A stretch of 64,000 nt of DNA from Hoplostethus atlanticus (taxonomy: Eukaryota; Chordata; Actinopteri; Trachichthyiformes; Trachichthyidae), in the NCBI GenBank assembly GCA_034670405.1, contig JAXDDX010000117.1, forward strand, positions 806,001 through 870,000. Direction: 5' to 3'. Shown here in pieces: positions 1 through 10,156 of the stretch. Under the pieces are notes generated by a model. It saw nothing but the letters and a program-made list of their open reading frames with translations. It had not been told where the DNA came from and did no database searches. How positions within the stretch are numbered: the first letter of the stretch is position 1; the number at the start of each line of letters is the position of its first letter. The translations under genes and the position numbers were made by a program.

Positions 1-2132
1 CGGATAAATAGGACGGTGCCATCCCATGTAATGATTTATATGTAAGTAAAAGCACCTTAAAGTCACACCTGGCCTGAATTGGTAGCCAGTGTAATGAGGA
101 CAGGATGGGAGTTATATGGTCGAATTTCCTAGTTTTGGTCAGGATTCTGCCAGCAGCATTCTGGACCAGTTGTAGTTTTTTTAGTGCGCCCAGTAGGTAA
201 GCCCGAGAAAAGGACATTGCAATAATCGATTCTGGATGATACAAAGGCATGTACTAAAATTTCTGCGTCTGCCTCTGTTAGCATAGGTCGAATTTTAGCA
301 ATATTGCGAAGATGTTAAAACGCTGATTTAGTGATCTCCTTAATGTGCAACTCGAATGAGAGGGTAGGGTCGAATTTTACCCCAAGGTTTTTAACGTATG
401 GGCTCTGGGAGATTACACAACTATCAAAGTTAAGAGTACTATTCTCAAATAAGTGTCTATGTCTAGCCGGTCCCACAATCAGCATCTCAGTTTTGCTGCC
501 ATTAAGGAGTAGGAAGTTTAGGGACATCCAATATTTGACCTCCGATAGGCAGGCCTCTAGTTTTTGGAATTGGGTGTCGTCGGTTGGTTTGACTGGTATG
601 TAAATTTGGGTGTCATCGGCGTAGCAATGGAAGTTAATGCCAAATTTGCGAATGATGCCACCAAGTGGTAGCATATAGATAGAGAATAGCAGTGGTCCTA
701 GGACAGAGCCTTGTGGGACACCAAAGTCCATATTGCAACACTCTGAGGTCATGTTGTTGTAAAAGACGTGGTGTGATCTATCAAGTAGGTAAGACCTAAA
801 CCAAGAAAGGGCTGATCCCCGGATACCAATATAATGTTCAAGACGGTTCAAGAGTATCGTATGATCAATTGTGTCGAAGGCTGCACTCAGGTCAAGTAGC
901 AATAGTGCTGAGGTTGAATTGGAGTCAATAGCTAACAAGAGATCATTTACCACTCTCGTGAGTGCAGTTTCGGTCGAGTGAAGGGATCTAAAGCCAGATT
1001 GGAAGGGATCAAGCAGGTTATTTTTTGACAAAAAATCTGTAAGTTGACTGGCTACTGTTTGTTCAAGTAATTTGGAGAGGAACGGCAGATTTGAGATTGG
1101 TCTATAGTTCTGAAGTACTTCGGGGTCAAGGTTCGGTTTTTTCAGTAGTGGCTTGATCACGGCCGTTTTAAAGGCGGAGGGCGCCGTGCCAGTGGAGAGC
1201 GACTGATTGATCATATAGAGAATGGAGTTTCCTAGGATAGGGAATACTTCTTTAAGCAGTTTAGCAGGTAGAGGGTCAAGCATGCAGGTCGTGGGTTTTG
1301 AAGACAGAGTTAGCTTGGTGAGAGAGTCTAAGGAAACTAAATCAAACTGTGAGAAAAGACATTCAGCCCGGGGAACACCAAGTGGACTTTTCAGGGGTGA
1401 GACGGCACCGCCAGTAGAGAGTGTACTGGTGATCTCATCTCTAATCAGCGTGATTTTCTGACTAAAAAAGGACATGAAATCATTCGGAGAAAACAGAAAG
1501 CTATCAGAGGGGGAGGGATTCCGTGTTAGCTTAGCAACAGTGTCGAATAGAAACTTTGGGTTGTTTTTATTTGCACTGATTAACCTAGAGAAGTGTGCAG
1601 TTTTGGCTGACGAGAGTGCACATTTATAATTTAGCAAGCTATCATTCCAGGCAAGCCGGAAGACTTTGAGTTTGGTCAATCGCCATTTACGTTCTAGTTT
1701 TCTACAGGCTTGTTTAAGTGCACGAGTGTCGTGGGTAAACCACGGTGCAAACTTCCTAGCGTGGTGTTTTCTAGTGACTAACGGGGCGATTGAGTCAAGC
1801 GCGTTGGTAAGGCTAGCGTTTAGTTCGTTGGCAAAATTGTCAAGTGAGCCAACATGACCGGAGAGTGGTGCGAGAAAGCTGGGCAGTTTTTCAGATAGTA
1901 ACGAGGCCGTAGTGGCATTAATACGACGGCTAATATAAGTATCTTCACATTTTTGGCGTGGGAAGATCAATTTGATTTCAAATTTAATGAGATAGTGATC
2001 AGATAGGGCGGGCACATAAGAGGAGACCACTAAGGCAGAAACAGGAATGCCACGGGTCAGAACCAGGTCAAGGGTGTTGCCGCCATGGTGGGTTGGTTCA
2101 TTAACAAATTGAGTGAGGCCGCAAGTATCAAT
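1..2132 (-). mobile_element. L2-clade LINE copy 1, 5'-truncated, cut by the window edge
   Basis: This is a close relative of the full-length L2 at 5937-10388: position 1 matches about 6290 there, so the last ~350 bp of the element lie outside the window. The 5' end is lost at about 2132, where similarity stops inside the endonuclease region. It sits in the cdk1 intron upstream of the exon at 2905, antisense to the gene. The reading frame is broken (see the pseudogene entry). Its closeness to the other copies suggests a fairly recent insertion; this is inference. Confidence 0.93.
315..2132 (-). pseudogene. L2 ORF2 fragment (endonuclease C-terminus plus reverse transcriptase), broken
   Basis: About 606 codons remain open. 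Visible are the C-terminal endonuclease segment with an intact SDH motif (LSDHYLIKFE, His codon at 1995-1997), then the RT motifs [24 protein letters not shown] and YADD. The frame closes at 315-317 because a Tyr codon (TAT in copy 2) reads TAA. Further downstream in the element, near 176-183, a run of seven T replaces six and shifts the frame. A 6-bp in-frame insertion (NPSPSDSF against NPSDSF) separates it from copy 2. It cannot encode a functional protein. Confidence 0.92.
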
Positions 2133-2293
2133 CATTGAATAGAAACAAGTAATTTGCCAATTATGGGGAATTCAATCTCTGCTATTTCCCAATTAACATG
2201 TCTATGGTGTCCTTTTCATGCCAAACATGTTCAATATTTGATTTGAGGAAGAAAACAGTTTGGTACAGGCACGATGGCCAGTTATTATGGAAG

Positions 2294-2703
2294 CCCTAAG
2301 AGGCCATGCAATATTATTATTTTGGATTCCGTTTTCTCGTCATCACAAGATAAACAAGACATTTGGTTGAGCGCCACTGCAAGCAACCAAAGCAGTGACC
2401 ATTAGCGGTGGCGAGACATGTATCTATCATCTAGTTGGCTGGCTATGAAATTGACCATCTGCTCCAGGTCACTGTAATGCTGACGCCGGTAAAGGTGCAA
2501 ATGTGACAGCCTCCCTTTCAAGTGTCGTACACTAATTTGGAAGTTGTCAATTATTGCTAAACATATCAATCTGTGGTCAAAGTAAAATTGAATGCAGTCA
2601 TCCATCACAAATAGCAGCTACCAGTCAGTCCACAATGTACAGAACTCCGTAGAAAGATCACGAGAAAACGGAACCCAAAATAATATTGCATGGCCTCTTA
2701 GGG
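2294..2703 (-). mobile_element. Short DNA-transposon remnant with ~45-bp terminal inverted repeats
   Basis: The ends at 2294-2340 and 2660-2703 are reverse complements apart from a 3-base insertion and about one substitution; the outer motif is CCCTAAGAGGCCATGC. Between them lies a - strand open frame (2402-2608, 68 codons) with RHLKGRLSHLHLYRR and QHYSDLEQMVNFI. This looks to me like the N-terminal helical region of fish integrase-core-domain transposon proteins; the family is recalled and unverified. No catalytic domain is present, so this is an internally deleted copy or a MITE with a coding scrap. I see no clear target-site duplication. Confidence 0.5.
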
Positions 2704-2904
2704 TAAGTTATAAGTCTACTCATCAGTTCCAGGTCTACAACAGACAACTTCTGGCGAATGTTAAGCATTGAAGATACATTTACTGGAAGATGACTTGTGG
2801 TATTCATAGAATAATGTTCTCCCGTAGGATAGTGCCAGCTCAGATGTGATGCTAGATCAGTGTCAAGTTCCAAGTTGTTTTTTTAATCCTTTTAATCTTT
2901 CCAG

Positions 2905-3046
2905 GACCCTGGGAACCCCGAACAATGACGTTTGGCCCGATGTGGAAACCCTCCCCGACTACAAAAACACCTTCCCTAAATGGAAGTCTGGCAACCTGGC
3001 CTCCATGGTGAAAAACCTGGATAAGAATGGCCTGGACCTGCTGGCT
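2905..3046 (+). CDS. cdk1: cdk1 penultimate coding exon (partial gene)
   Basis: The exon follows a pyrimidine tract and AG (2903-2904) and ends at GTAAGG. The first base completes an Arg codon, then 47 codons follow. [19 protein letters not shown] and [20 protein letters not shown] match the C-lobe of cyclin-dependent kinase 1; CDK2 differs strongly over the second stretch. CDK1 is the mitotic Ser/Thr kinase that pairs with cyclins A and B. The ATP-binding, PSTAIRE and activation-loop exons lie upstream of the window. It joins in phase 0 to the exon at 3816. Confidence 0.95.
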
Positions 3047-3815
3047 GTAAGGATACCTTCTTTTTGTTTTTGTTTTTGTTTTTTTAAATCAGTTTTCCAC
3101 TTATTCTGATGATTGCATTTACTTTATTACCTCGATAAGTGTCACCTAAATGCCTACAATATAGCATATTAAATGTCAGAATTGATTGCTTGAACAGTGC
3201 TAACAGATAAAACACAAGGGTTTTTTCTTTTTTTGTATGTTTGGGAGGTACTGCAACTAAATGAATGTAAAGGAAACACTACCTCTTATCTCCGAAATTC
3301 TGAAAATCAATCTTTTTCAACAAATGATGGTTGCAGAGTTTCTGCCAGATATTTGAGGATGTCTCCAGTTTTGCTTCACATTCGCAGTTCTGCACTTCAT
3401 TTGCATGCTAAATTTAAAGTTTTCATGCCATAACCACAAGCTGTTTTAAAAAAAAAAAACAGGGGCCATACTTGCAATAGCAGTGCAAATCATGTAACTA
3501 GAAATGTTTTATATTACCTGAAAGTACACAGCCTGTTGTAGTGTCTCTAATTCTGCATGTACAGCATCATTCCTGACAAACCCACTTAAAAAAGCAGATG
3601 ACTGAAATGTGGTCTAGACACTTTTCCCCTCTACTTCTCTTTGAAAATAAAACCCCTCGGTGGAGGAGCTAGACAACACATTGAAGCCACGCTGACAGCA
3701 ACCTTTTTAGTGAATTTTGACAGTTGTCACCTTTTGCTGCAATAAGTTGTCCATTATGCCCAAATACATAACCTTGTGTGGCACTTTCTCCCTTTTTTTT
3801 TTTTTTCCTCTGTAG

Positions 3816-3929
3816 AAAATGCTGATCTACAATCCTCCCAAGAGGATCTCGGCACGTCAAGCCCTGACCCACCCTTACTTTGACGACCTGGACAAATTCA
3901 CCCTACCTGCCAGCACTGTCAAGATATGA
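3816..3929 (+). CDS. cdk1: cdk1 terminal coding exon
   Basis: A poly-T tract and TGTAG precede the exon. It encodes 37 residues and TGA (3927-3929). [20 protein letters not shown] then YFDDLDK is the end of the CDK1 kinase domain (subdomain XI), followed by a short C-terminal tail. Together with the previous exon it gives about 85 residues, the expected last quarter of a protein of about 300 aa. The 769-bp intron between them shows no other gene. Confidence 0.96.
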   Translation, partial: KMLIYNPPKRISARQALTHPYFDDLDKFTLPASTVKI

Positions 3930-4040
3930 AACGCATATACAGTCCTATTTGTACCTATTTTGAATAATTTTTCTGTAAATACTTTTGTGTGGAAAAAGTA
4001 GTACAATGTAGTAAAGTTTGTCTTTCAACAATGCATTTTC

Positions 4041-4046
4041 AATAAA
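4041..4046 (+). terminator. cdk1: cdk1 poly(A) signal AATAAA
   Basis: AATAAA lies 112 bases past the cdk1 stop, in an AT-rich 3' UTR. A second AATAAA at 4477-4482 could serve a longer transcript. Confidence 0.65.
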
Positions 4047-4069
4047 CCTGCACTTTTTGCGATCCCGAT

Positions 4070-5080
4070 GACCTTGGAATCGACTTTGTGTAGCTTTAAT
4101 TTAATGTGCTGTATAGATGCATTATTATCAGTATCTCGTATATAACGAGTCTCAAATACAGATGGTTACTTTTTCTATTTGTGTCAAATAGAAAATCATA
4201 TACTTTAAATTATACTATTACTCATTTTCTTGTCCTGGTCTACTGCAAAAACCCTCTGACGGCAGGGCAATGGGTCCACAGGGACAATAGCAAGACAACA
4301 GGCCTTTTTAGGAACCACTGATGCAGTTGTTTTTTGTTTTTTTTTAAATGCAGGGCGATTTTGTACAGCTAATCAATGTGAGAGTGAGGAAACAACAACA
4401 CTGCTAAACACTACAGGATGCAATAATGACATTTTGTGTTGTATAAATGCAGTTCGTTGTAGTTAACAATCTTTACAATAAAATGGAACGTGGCTAGTAG
4501 TTCAAGTCATGAGCTCGGAATTTTGAGTTTGGACATTTATTTGTAATCTTTGAATGTCACTTTATGCGTGTGTGTGTTTTTTTTATCAAGACGAGCCTAT
4601 TTGGGGTTAAAAAATAGTAATAGTAAATATTTAAAATATATTAAAGTTCAATCTCAAGTACATTTCAGCTTGGTACTGTAAGGTTCTATTTCTCATCCAA
4701 TTCTAAACAATTTTTTCCAGTGACAGTCAGAAGCTAGCTAATATAGCCTGAATGTGTAATAATAATGGCACACAAGCCAGAAAATCTGACAACTTCTCAA
4801 GTTAATGACTATCACTTCAACTTTAGAGTGTTTTTTAGGCATAAAGTCTCATTGCTGGTTCAACTAAATTTGTCAGCTTTCTGATACGCTAGCTAGTACT
4901 AGCCAGCTATGTCTAGCTACTGAGCCTAACATCAGATGGCCTACAAAATTAATGTTATTTTTATTAGCCTATATCAGTGTGAACAGACTCCTAACACCTA
5001 TACTGCAGCCAGCCACCAGGGGGCGATTGAGATATTTTGGTTTCACTTTTGGGGCGCTGTCACATCCATCAATGGCAAGC
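4070..5080. other. Intergenic AT-rich sequence
   Basis: Apart from the alternative AATAAA near 4477 I see no gene or recognisable repeat here. The last ~70 bases, from CCAGGGGGCGATTGAG, resemble a transposon edge and lead into the BED-finger remnant. Confidence 0.5.
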
Positions 5081-5089
5081 AAAAATGTC

Positions 5090-5469
5090 ACTCTCAAAGA
5101 GCCTAAAGCGGAAAGTTGACGTGGAAAACCGCAGCTTTTATGAAGAATGAACTGATAAGTACTCATTCATCATGCCAACTTTCAGTAATGCTAAACCTGT
5201 ATGCCTCATTTACAATGAAACGATCGCTGTTGCAAAGGAATACAATCTTAGGCCTCACCATTACACAAGACATGCAACTTTCAAAGAGTCATACCCTGAG
5301 CAGTCAGAGACCCGTAGCAGAAAAATTGACAGCTTGAAAGCTGGATATTCCCATGCCAGTGGAATTATTAACTGAACAAGAGACAGGGCAACAAGTGCAT
5401 CTCTTCAGGCTGTCTGGGTTCTCTCCAAACATAACAAACTATTTACCGATGCTGAGGTTTTTAAATAAG
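5090..5469 (+). pseudogene. hAT-type transposase N-terminal remnant (degenerate BED finger)
   Basis: One frame runs through SLKRKVDVENRSF, TDKYSFIMPTF, AKPVCLIYNETIAVAKEYN, HHYTRHATF and SLQAVWVLSKHNK. This pattern is typical of hAT transposases and their domesticated relatives with an N-terminal BED zinc finger. The frame has stops where Trp or other codons are expected, and the second zinc-binding Cys of the CLxC pair reads Tyr (CLIY), so it is dead. The catalytic region and the terminal repeats were not found. Confidence 0.6.
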
Positions 5470-5850
5470 AGCATGTGAAAAAAAAATAAACAAAATGTTA
5501 AATGAGAGCTATGACTTTGTCCCCATTCTTGCATGAAGATACGGCACAAGCCCAATTCAATTTGTTTCAGCTTCACCTATCCTAGGCTACTGCTATTCAG
5601 TGCACAACTAGCGAAGCAAGCACAGCTTTGTGAGTGAGGTAGGCCTGACTCCTGCATCTGGTTGTGTAGGCTACTCTTTAATAATTAGCTGACAGATGTA
5701 TTTATAACGTCTTTAGTACACGCGGGTCGAACGCACATATTTTGGGTCGGTAAATCATTCCTGATAAAATTATTTCCATCTCAATTGTTTTTGGGGTTGC
5801 TTCAATATTGGAAGAAAAAAATGCTAGATATTCTAAATACCGGAACGCAT
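5470..5850. other. Spacer, no recognised feature
   Basis: AT-rich sequence between the hAT remnant and the split L2 copy. Nothing could be assigned. Confidence 0.4.
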
Positions 5851-5936
5851 TTCCTCTCAAAATTACTTGAACGAACAGTAGCCAGTCAACTTACAGATTT
5901 TTTGTCAAAAAACAACCTATTTGATCCCTTCCAATC
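5851..5936 (+). mobile_element. L2 LINE copy 3, left piece
   Basis: The + strand reads LSKLLERTVASQLTDFLSKN then NLFDPFQS, a stretch of the L2 RT domain. It stops inside the sequence for DPFQS-GFRS, and the rest resumes at 10389 with [14 protein letters not shown]. This 86-bp piece is therefore the 5'-truncated end of a copy split by the full-length L2 inserted between 5937 and 10388. Confidence 0.9.
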
Positions 5937-6060
5937 AAATCAAATCAAATCACATTTACTTGTATAGCCCTTAATCACCGTTACAGTCTCTAAGGGCTTC
6001 ACAGTGCCCAACATGTGAAAATAATAAATGATTAGTACACGACATCCCCCAGCCTTAGAC

Positions 6061-9000
6061 TCAAGGCTGGTCAAATGACAGAGAGAATAAATGGGTTTTT
6101 AGCCTTGACTTAAAGACTTCGATAGAGCCTGCCTCTCTGATTGAGGCAGGCAGACTGTTCCATAGATAGGGAGCCCGGTAAGAAAAGGCTCTGTTACCTG
6201 CAGTTTTCTTTTTGACTGCTGAGATAGACAGGTAGCCAGCGTCCTGAGATCTGAGGGCGCGTGGCGGTTTATAAGGTTTAATCAAATCGGATAAATAGGA
6301 CGGTGCCATCCCATGTAATGATTTATATGTAAGTAAAAGCACCTTAAAGTCACACCTGGCCTGAATTGGTAGCCAGTGTAATGAGGATAGAATGGGAGTT
6401 ATATGGTCGAATTTCCTAGTTTTGGTCAGGATTCTGGCAGCAGCATTCTGGACCAGTTGTAGTTTTTTAGTGCGCCCAGTAGGTAAGCCCGAAAAAAGGA
6501 CATTGCAATAATCGATTCTGGATGATACAAAGGCATGTACTAAAATTTCTGCGTCTGCCTCTGTTAGCATGGGTCGAATTTTGTCAATATTGCGAAGATG
6601 ATAAAACACTGATTTAGTGATCTCCTTAATGTGCAACTCGAATGAGAGGGTAGGGTCGAATTTTACCCCAAGGTTTTTAACGTATGGACTCTGGGAGATT
6701 ACACAACTATCGAAGTTGAGAGTAGTATTCTCAAATGAGTGTCTATGTCTAGCCGGTCCCACAATCAGCATCTCAGTTTTGCTGCCATTAAGGAGTAGGA
6801 AGTTTAGGGACATCCAATATTTGACCTCTGATAGGCAGGCCTCTAGTTTTTGGAATTGGGTGTCATCAGTTGGTTTGACTGGTATGTAAATTTGGGTGTC
6901 ATCGGCGTAGCAATGGAAGTTAATGCCAAATTTGCGAATGATGCCACCAAGTGGTAGCATATAGATAGAGAATAGCAGTGGTCCTAGGACAGAGCCTTGA
7001 GGGACACCAAAGTCCATATTGCAACACTCTGAGGTCATGTTGTTGTAAAAGACGCGATGTGATCTATCAAGTAGATAAGACCTAAACCAAGCAAGGGCTG
7101 ATCCCCGGATACCAATATAATGTTCAAGACTGTTCAAGAGTATCGTATGATCAATTGTGTCGAAGGCTGCACTCAGGTCAAGTAGCAATAGTGCTGAGGT
7201 TGAGTTGGTGTCAATTGCTAACAAAAGATCATTTACCACTCTCGTGAGTGCAGTTTCAGTCGAGTGAAAGGATCTAAAGCCAGATTGGAAGGGATCAAGT
7301 AGGTTATTTTTTGACAAAAAATCTGTAAGTTGACTGGCCACTGTTCGTTCAAGTAATTTGGAGAGGAACGGCAGATTTGAGATTGGTCTATAGTTCTGAA
7401 GTACTTCGGGGTCAAGGTTCGGTTTTTTCAGTAGTGGCTTGATCACGGCCGTTTTAAAGGCGGAGGGCACAGTGCCAGTGGAGAGCGACTGATTGATCAT
7501 ATAGAGAATGGAGGGTCCTAAGATAGGGAATACTTCTTTAAGCAGTTTAGCAGGCAGAGGGTCAAGCATGCAGGTCGTGGGTTTCGAAGACAGAGTTAGC
7601 TTGGTGAGAGAGTCTAAGGAAACTAAATCAAACTGTGAGAAAAGACATTCAGCCCGGGAAACACCAAGTGGACTTTTCAGGGGTGAGACGGCACCGCCAG
7701 TAGAGAGTGTACTGGTGATCTCATCTCTAATCAGCGTGATTTTCTGACTAAAAAAGGACATGAAATCATTAGGAGAAAACAGAAAGCTATCAGAGGGATT
7801 CCGTGTTAGCTTAGTAACAGTGTTGAATAGAAACTTTGGGTTCTTTTTATTTGCACTGATTAACTTAGAGAAGTGTGCAGTTTTGGCTGACGAGAGTGCA
7901 CATTTATAATTTAGCAAGCTATCATTCCAGGCAAGCCGGAAGACTTCAAGTTTGGTCAATCGCCATTTACGTTCTAGTTTTCTACAGGCTTGTTTAAGTG
8001 CACAAGTGTCGTGGGTAAACCACGGTGCAAACTTCCTAGCGTGGTGTTTTCTAGTGACTAACGGGGCGATTGAGTCAAGCGCGTTGGTAAGGCTAGCGTT
8101 TAGTTCGTTGGCGAAATTGTCGAGTGAGCCAACATGACCAGAGAGTGGTGCGAGAAAACGGGGCAGTTTTTCCGATAGTAACGAGGCCGTAGTGGCATTA
8201 ATATGACGGCTAATATAAGTATCTTCACACTTTTGGCGTGGGAAGATCAATTCGATTTCAAATTTAATGAGATAGTCATCAGATAGGGCGGGCACATAAG
8301 AGGAGACCACTAAAGCAGAAACAGGAATGCCACGGGTCAGAACCAGGTCAAGAGTGTTGCCGCCATGGTGGGTTGGTTCATTAACAAATTGAGTGAGGCC
8401 GCAAGTATCAATAAGATCTAGGAAGGCCTTACTGAGAGGGTCGGTGGAATAATTCAGGTGAATGTTAAAATCACCGATAATGAGAATATTATCAGCTCGG
8501 GTCACTAAGTCCGAAATGAAATTGGAGAACTCTTCTATGAAGAGCGAATAGGGCCCAGGTGGGCGGTAAAGTACTGCTAAGTAGAATGACGGGAGATTCG
8601 TAGCTGTAGGGCGCAGAATCAGGACTTTGAAGGATGTAAATTTGTTGTTGGGAGTAAGACTAAGGATAGGGTTAAATATCAGGGCAACACCCCCTCCTTT
8701 TTTCGTCTCCCGGGCAACCTGAGAACTAAGAAAGTTTGGGGGAGAGGCTTCAATTAGAGGCAGAAACTCATTTGGCTTTAGCCAGGTTTCACAGAGACCC
8801 ATCATGTCTAGATTATGTTCAATAATCAAATCATTGATCAGCAGCGCTTTTGTTGACAATGATCTTATATTGATGAAGCCCACAGTGAGGCGTTCAATAC
8901 TGCTAGAATTTTTATCAATGTTAATGGCAGTATGCGTGGGTCTAATTTCAATTAAGTTGCTGTAATTTATTGTGGGTCGGTAGGAAATTTGACGGACGCG

Positions 9001-9165
9001 GTGGGAGAAAGATACAGTCTTAATTGGAAGGACTGTACTGTAATTTTCAGATCGAGAGGTGCTGCTGCCAGAGGATAAAGTAAAAGCAGACTGGTAAAAC
9101 TCGGCACATATGGGGAGAAAATGGTGAGGGGGGCGGCACAGTCTCAGTCTGTTCTGCTGTAAGCT
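6061..9165 (-). CDS. L2 ORF2: endonuclease plus reverse transcriptase
   Basis: The frame is open from just after a TAG (9166-9168) to the TGA at 6061-6063, 1034 codons. It reads QQNRLRLCRPPHHFLPICAE, then the APE-type endonuclease from FINIRSL (near 8880) with GLCETWL and GDFNIH, then the RT with [26 protein letters not shown] (about 7151-7180), GVPQGSVLGP (about 6982-7010) and YADD (about 6900-6912), and an L2-type C-terminus ending FSLSFDQP. ORF2 nicks the target and reverse-transcribes the RNA from the nick. Two oddities: the first in-frame ATG is inside the endonuclease (LDMMG), and the conserved SDH motif reads SDD (codon 8275-8277), which should disable cleavage. The RT motifs look intact. 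Confidence 0.92.
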   Translation of the reverse strand, partial: SLQQNRLRLCRPPHHFLPICAEFYQSAFTLSSGSSTSRSENYSTVLPIKTVSFSHRVRQISYRPTINYSNLIEIRPTHTAINIDKNSSSIERLTVGFINIRSLSTKALLINDLIIEHNLDMMGLCETWLKPNEFLPLIEASPPNFLSSQVARETKKGGGVALIFNPILSLTPNNKFTSFKVLILRPTATNLPSFYLAVLYRPPGPYSLFIEEFSNFISDLVTRADNILIIGDFNIHLNYSTDPLSKAFLDLIDTCGLTQFVNEPTHHGGNTLDLVLTRGIPVSALVVSSYVPALSDDYLIKFEIELIFPRQKCEDTYISRHINATTASLLSEKLPRFLAPLSGHVGSLDNFANELNASLTNALDSIAPLVTRKHHARKFAPWFTHDTCALKQACRKLERKWRLTKLEVFRLAWNDSLLNYKCALSSAKTAHFSKLISANKKNPKFLFNTVTKLTRNPSDSFLFSPNDFMSFFSQKITLIRDEITSTLSTGGAVSPLKSPLGVSRAECLFSQFDLVSLDSLTKLTLSSKPTTCMLDPLPAKLLKEVFPILGPSILYMINQSLSTGTVPSAFKTAVIKPLLKKPNLDPEVLQNYRPISNLPFLSKLLERTVASQLTDFLSKNNLLDPFQSGFRSFHSTETALTRVVNDLLLAIDTNSTSALLLLDLSAAFDTIDHTILLNSLEHYIGIRGSALAWFRSYLLDRSHRVFYNNMTSECCNMDFGVPQGSVLGPLLFSIYMLPLGGIIRKFGINFHCYADDTQIYIPVKPTDDTQFQKLEACLSEVKYWMSLNFLLLNGSKTEMLIVGPARHRHSFENTTLNFDSCVISQSPYVKNLGVKFDPTLSFELHIKEITKSVFYHLRNIDKIRPMLTEADAEILVHAFVSSRIDYCNVLFSGLPTGRTKKLQLVQNAAARILTKTRKFDHITPILSSLHWLPIQARCDFKVLLLTYKSLHGMAPSYLSDLIKPYKPPRALRSQDAGYLSISAVKKKTAGNRAFSYRAPYLWNSLPASIREAGSIEVFKSRLKTHLFSLSFDQP

Positions 9166-9247
9166 CTAACCTGGCAGACTCCACACCCTTTCTAGGCCTA
9201 GCAGGTTCTCTAATCGCCTGCATCCTGGCGAGCTCTACGGACAGATG

Positions 9248-10156
9248 TCAGCTTTCCCTTAAACATCTATCTATGTTGCTAGATAATAAAGCAGCGCCTA
9301 CCCCATTAGGGTGGAGGCCGTCAGCTTTCAGCAAGCCGGGTTTGCCCCAGAAGGAGGGCCAGTTATCTAAGAAGACTAATCCCTTTTCTTCACAGTACTT
9401 CGCCAGCCAGAGGTTGAGGGAGACTAATCTGCTATAACTCTCATCATTGCCCCTCGCGAAAGGTAAGGGGCCAGAGACAATTAATCGATGCCGACACATC
9501 TTCCTAGCGAGGTCACATGTCCTGGCTATGTTGAGCTTGGTGACCTCCGATTGCCTCATCCTGATGTCATTGGCGCCGACGTGTACTATGATGTTGCTAT
9601 ACTCACTGGGTGGACCGTTTGCCTCTTTCTTATCCTTGTGTCTGAACCTATTGTTCGCCAGCACCCTTAAGTTAGCCTCAATGTCGGTAGCTCTGGCCCC
9701 GGGTAAACAGAAAACCTCGGCCGGCGACTCAAGCCTAACATTACGGGTGATGGAATCGCCAATAACTAGGGTGCGAGACAGTCGGCGGGTCCGGGGAGCA
9801 GGGGAGACGGGCCGACCACAGGGACTAGCAAGAACAGTAAAACGATTAGCCATCGGTAGCACCGGTGGCGAATCGGGCCGCACAAGTGGCGGCTGGAACC
9901 GGCAGGCTCTCCGACGTCCGGAGACCGGGACAAACTCGTCACCCACTGCCGATGGAGCTACGCTCTCTTTGCTAACACTCGGGCTACTGCTAGCGCTCGT
10001 GAGCCGGCTAGATGGCCACGTATCTAGACTGTCTGGGGTGCCCGTCTCGTCTAAGGTAATCGGCCTATCCGCTTCTAACTGACGGACACGTCTCTCTAAC
10101 AGAGACAACCTCTCTAAAACGAGCACACAAGAGGAGCCCGGAGAACAAGAAGCCAT
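9248..10156 (-). CDS. L2 ORF1 protein with SGNH-hydrolase (esterase-like) domain
   Basis: 302 codons from a true ATG (10154-10156) to TGA (9248-9250). The N-terminus has a leucine-rich, likely coiled-coil stretch (VLVLERLSLLERRVRQLEAD), then a Ser/Pro-rich linker. The C-terminal half carries SGNH blocks: LVIGDSITRN (block I Ser), GARATDIEAN (block II Gly), HVGANDIR (block III Asn) and ADGLHPNG (block V Asp/His), so all four hallmark residues are present. ORF1 proteins of this type are known from fish L2 and CR1 elements and are thought to assist RNA binding and retrotransposition. The frame differs from ORF2. Confidence 0.92.
   Translation of the reverse strand: MASCSPGSSCVLVLERLSLLERRVRQLEADRPITLDETGTPDSLDTWPSSRLTSASSSPSVSKESVAPSAVGDEFVPVSGRRRACRFQPPLVRPDSPPVLPMANRFTVLASPCGRPVSPAPRTRRLSRTLVIGDSITRNVRLESPAEVFCLPGARATDIEANLRVLANNRFRHKDKKEANGPPSEYSNIIVHVGANDIRMRQSEVTKLNIARTCDLARKMCRHRLIVSGPLPFARGNDESYSRLVSLNLWLAKYCEEKGLVFLDNWPSFWGKPGLLKADGLHPNGVGAALLSSNIDRCLRES

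Noticed and set aside
9447-10082. Long + strand open frame (211 codons) over the L2 ORF1 region
   Set aside because: It is antisense to ORF1, which has a true ATG and the SGNH motifs; the + strand translation has no recognisable domain.
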